Source: Branchipolynoe longqiensis | Lineage: Eukaryota; Annelida; Polychaeta; Phyllodocida; Polynoidae | Direction: 5' to 3' | DNA: 64,000 bases | Assembly (NCBI GenBank): GCA_030323885.1 | Contig: CM059189.1 | Coordinates: 43,429,428-43,493,427, forward strand | Part shown: in pieces, positions 63,344-64,000 of the stretch | Numbering within the stretch: the first letter of the stretch is position 1 | Layout: each line of letters opens with the position of its first letter | Notes under the pieces: generated by a model | Told to the model about the DNA's origin: nothing | The model's database searches: none | What the model saw: only the letters and a program-made list of their open reading frames with translations | Program-made: the position numbers and the translations under genes

Positions 63344-63370
63344 CTGTCGGCAGAGACACGCCACCGTTAA

Positions 63371-63652
63371 GCCCCAGTCACACTACGGTTTGCGACCGCT
63401 TACGATCACTTTGGACCAAAGAACCCACAGTCACCGGCGACCTTGCGACCAAAGCAATGGTCGCCGACCTCCGAGCGACCATTTTGGCCGCAAGGTGGTT
63501 TTCAGTGCAGCAGCTGCAACCTCCTTGTGATCACTTTGGTCAAAAGGAGGTTGGCGATCATTGAGGACCACTTTGTGATCATGTGAAACCACTTTGCGAC
63601 CAACCCTTTTTTGCGGTTGCAAAGTGGTCGCAAGCAGTAGTGTGACTGGGGT
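63371..63652. mobile_element. Palindromic element P12 (TTGCGACC filler) next to exon w1
   Basis: TTAA then GCCCCAGTCACACTACGG; right end GTAGTGTGACTGGGGT. Filler GCGACC/GGTCGC variants. Centre TTCAGTGCAGCAGCTGCAAC. Confidence 0.85.
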
Positions 63653-64000
63653 CTCAACCAACAACTCATTATACAGAGAACAAGGGAAAGGGGGCGGCGG
63701 GTTAACAGATGGGAAGATGCTATTGTAGGAACGCTACCAGTCACCATACCAGAGGTCCTTTCAGGTTATTCATTTATATATTTATTTATTACGCATGTGT
63801 TAGCTATTTGAATACAGGGGTGCTTCCTGCTTTGCCGAATGCCACTACGATAGTACCTGTCTTCAACAGACAACTCCGCATTCAGACCCATGTTGTCCTG
63901 ACACAGCAAGTGTCCTGTCTTCAGAGGGACAAGCGAATGAGACAAAAGACAGTTTGTACAGTGGACATTTTCCCACACATCGCAAGGGCTTCAACAATGA
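63653..64000. other. Intron at window edge, no feature recognised
   Basis: No further VPS13 exon found before the edge. Confidence 0.5.

Noticed and set aside
62017..62489. Frames rich in RAEQS or SPLLSS
   Set aside because: Translations of the GAGCA/GGGGA repeat.

Overview
The window is eukaryotic, and most likely comes from a lophotrochozoan genome, probably a mollusc. The evidence is one widely split gene with GT-AG introns of several kb, tRNA-derived SINEs (one family resembles mollusc SINEs I know), LINE remnants, a DIRS retrotransposon and many MITE-like elements. There are no bacterial operons, and nearly every open reading frame outside the items below is a repeat or a chance frame. 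The species assignment is inference.

The only host gene I can support lies on the minus strand, from 63343 down to a stop codon at 12667-12669. I reconstructed 17 exons (134+136+139+206+237+287+100+123+126+207+162+124+124+67+149+127+120 = 2568 bases = 855 codons plus stop). Every junction keeps frame and every intron is GT-AG. They encode the C-terminal part of a VPS13A/VPS13C-like bridge lipid-transfer protein: the end of the adaptor-binding region, the APT1-like region, the amphipathic-helix (ATG2C/DH-L) region and the PH-like tail. The N-terminal exons lie beyond the right edge.

The introns are full of mobile DNA. The 28.3-18.4 kb intron holds an apparently complete DIRS element (about 21199-26630, same strand as the gene) with gag, RT/RNase H/methyltransferase-like and tyrosine recombinase frames, inverted termini and an internal complementary region. 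The 43.0-33.2 kb intron holds a decayed tyrosine-recombinase retroelement on the plus strand (about 37.6-42.1 kb), a LINE fragment, nested SINEs, a solo LTR and a 1.5 kb GAA/GGA repeat. Introns between 63 and 44 kb carry SINEs, MITEs, an I-like LINE, a second solo LTR inside a 40-bp satellite, and several palindromic elements.

The left 12.6 kb (downstream of the gene) has no gene I can support. It holds palindromic TIR elements, MITEs, minisatellites and unassigned AT-rich DNA.

The most unusual signals are: (a) a set of long palindromic elements sharing a terminal GTCACAC-like motif (several in TTAA context) but filled with different short degenerate motifs and often sharing a centre motif; (b) tandem copies of the 3' end of a VPS13 exon with its splice donor, each fused to the same MITE end; (c) transposable-element ends lying 16-30 nt from three VPS13 3' splice sites; and (d) the near-intact DIRS element.
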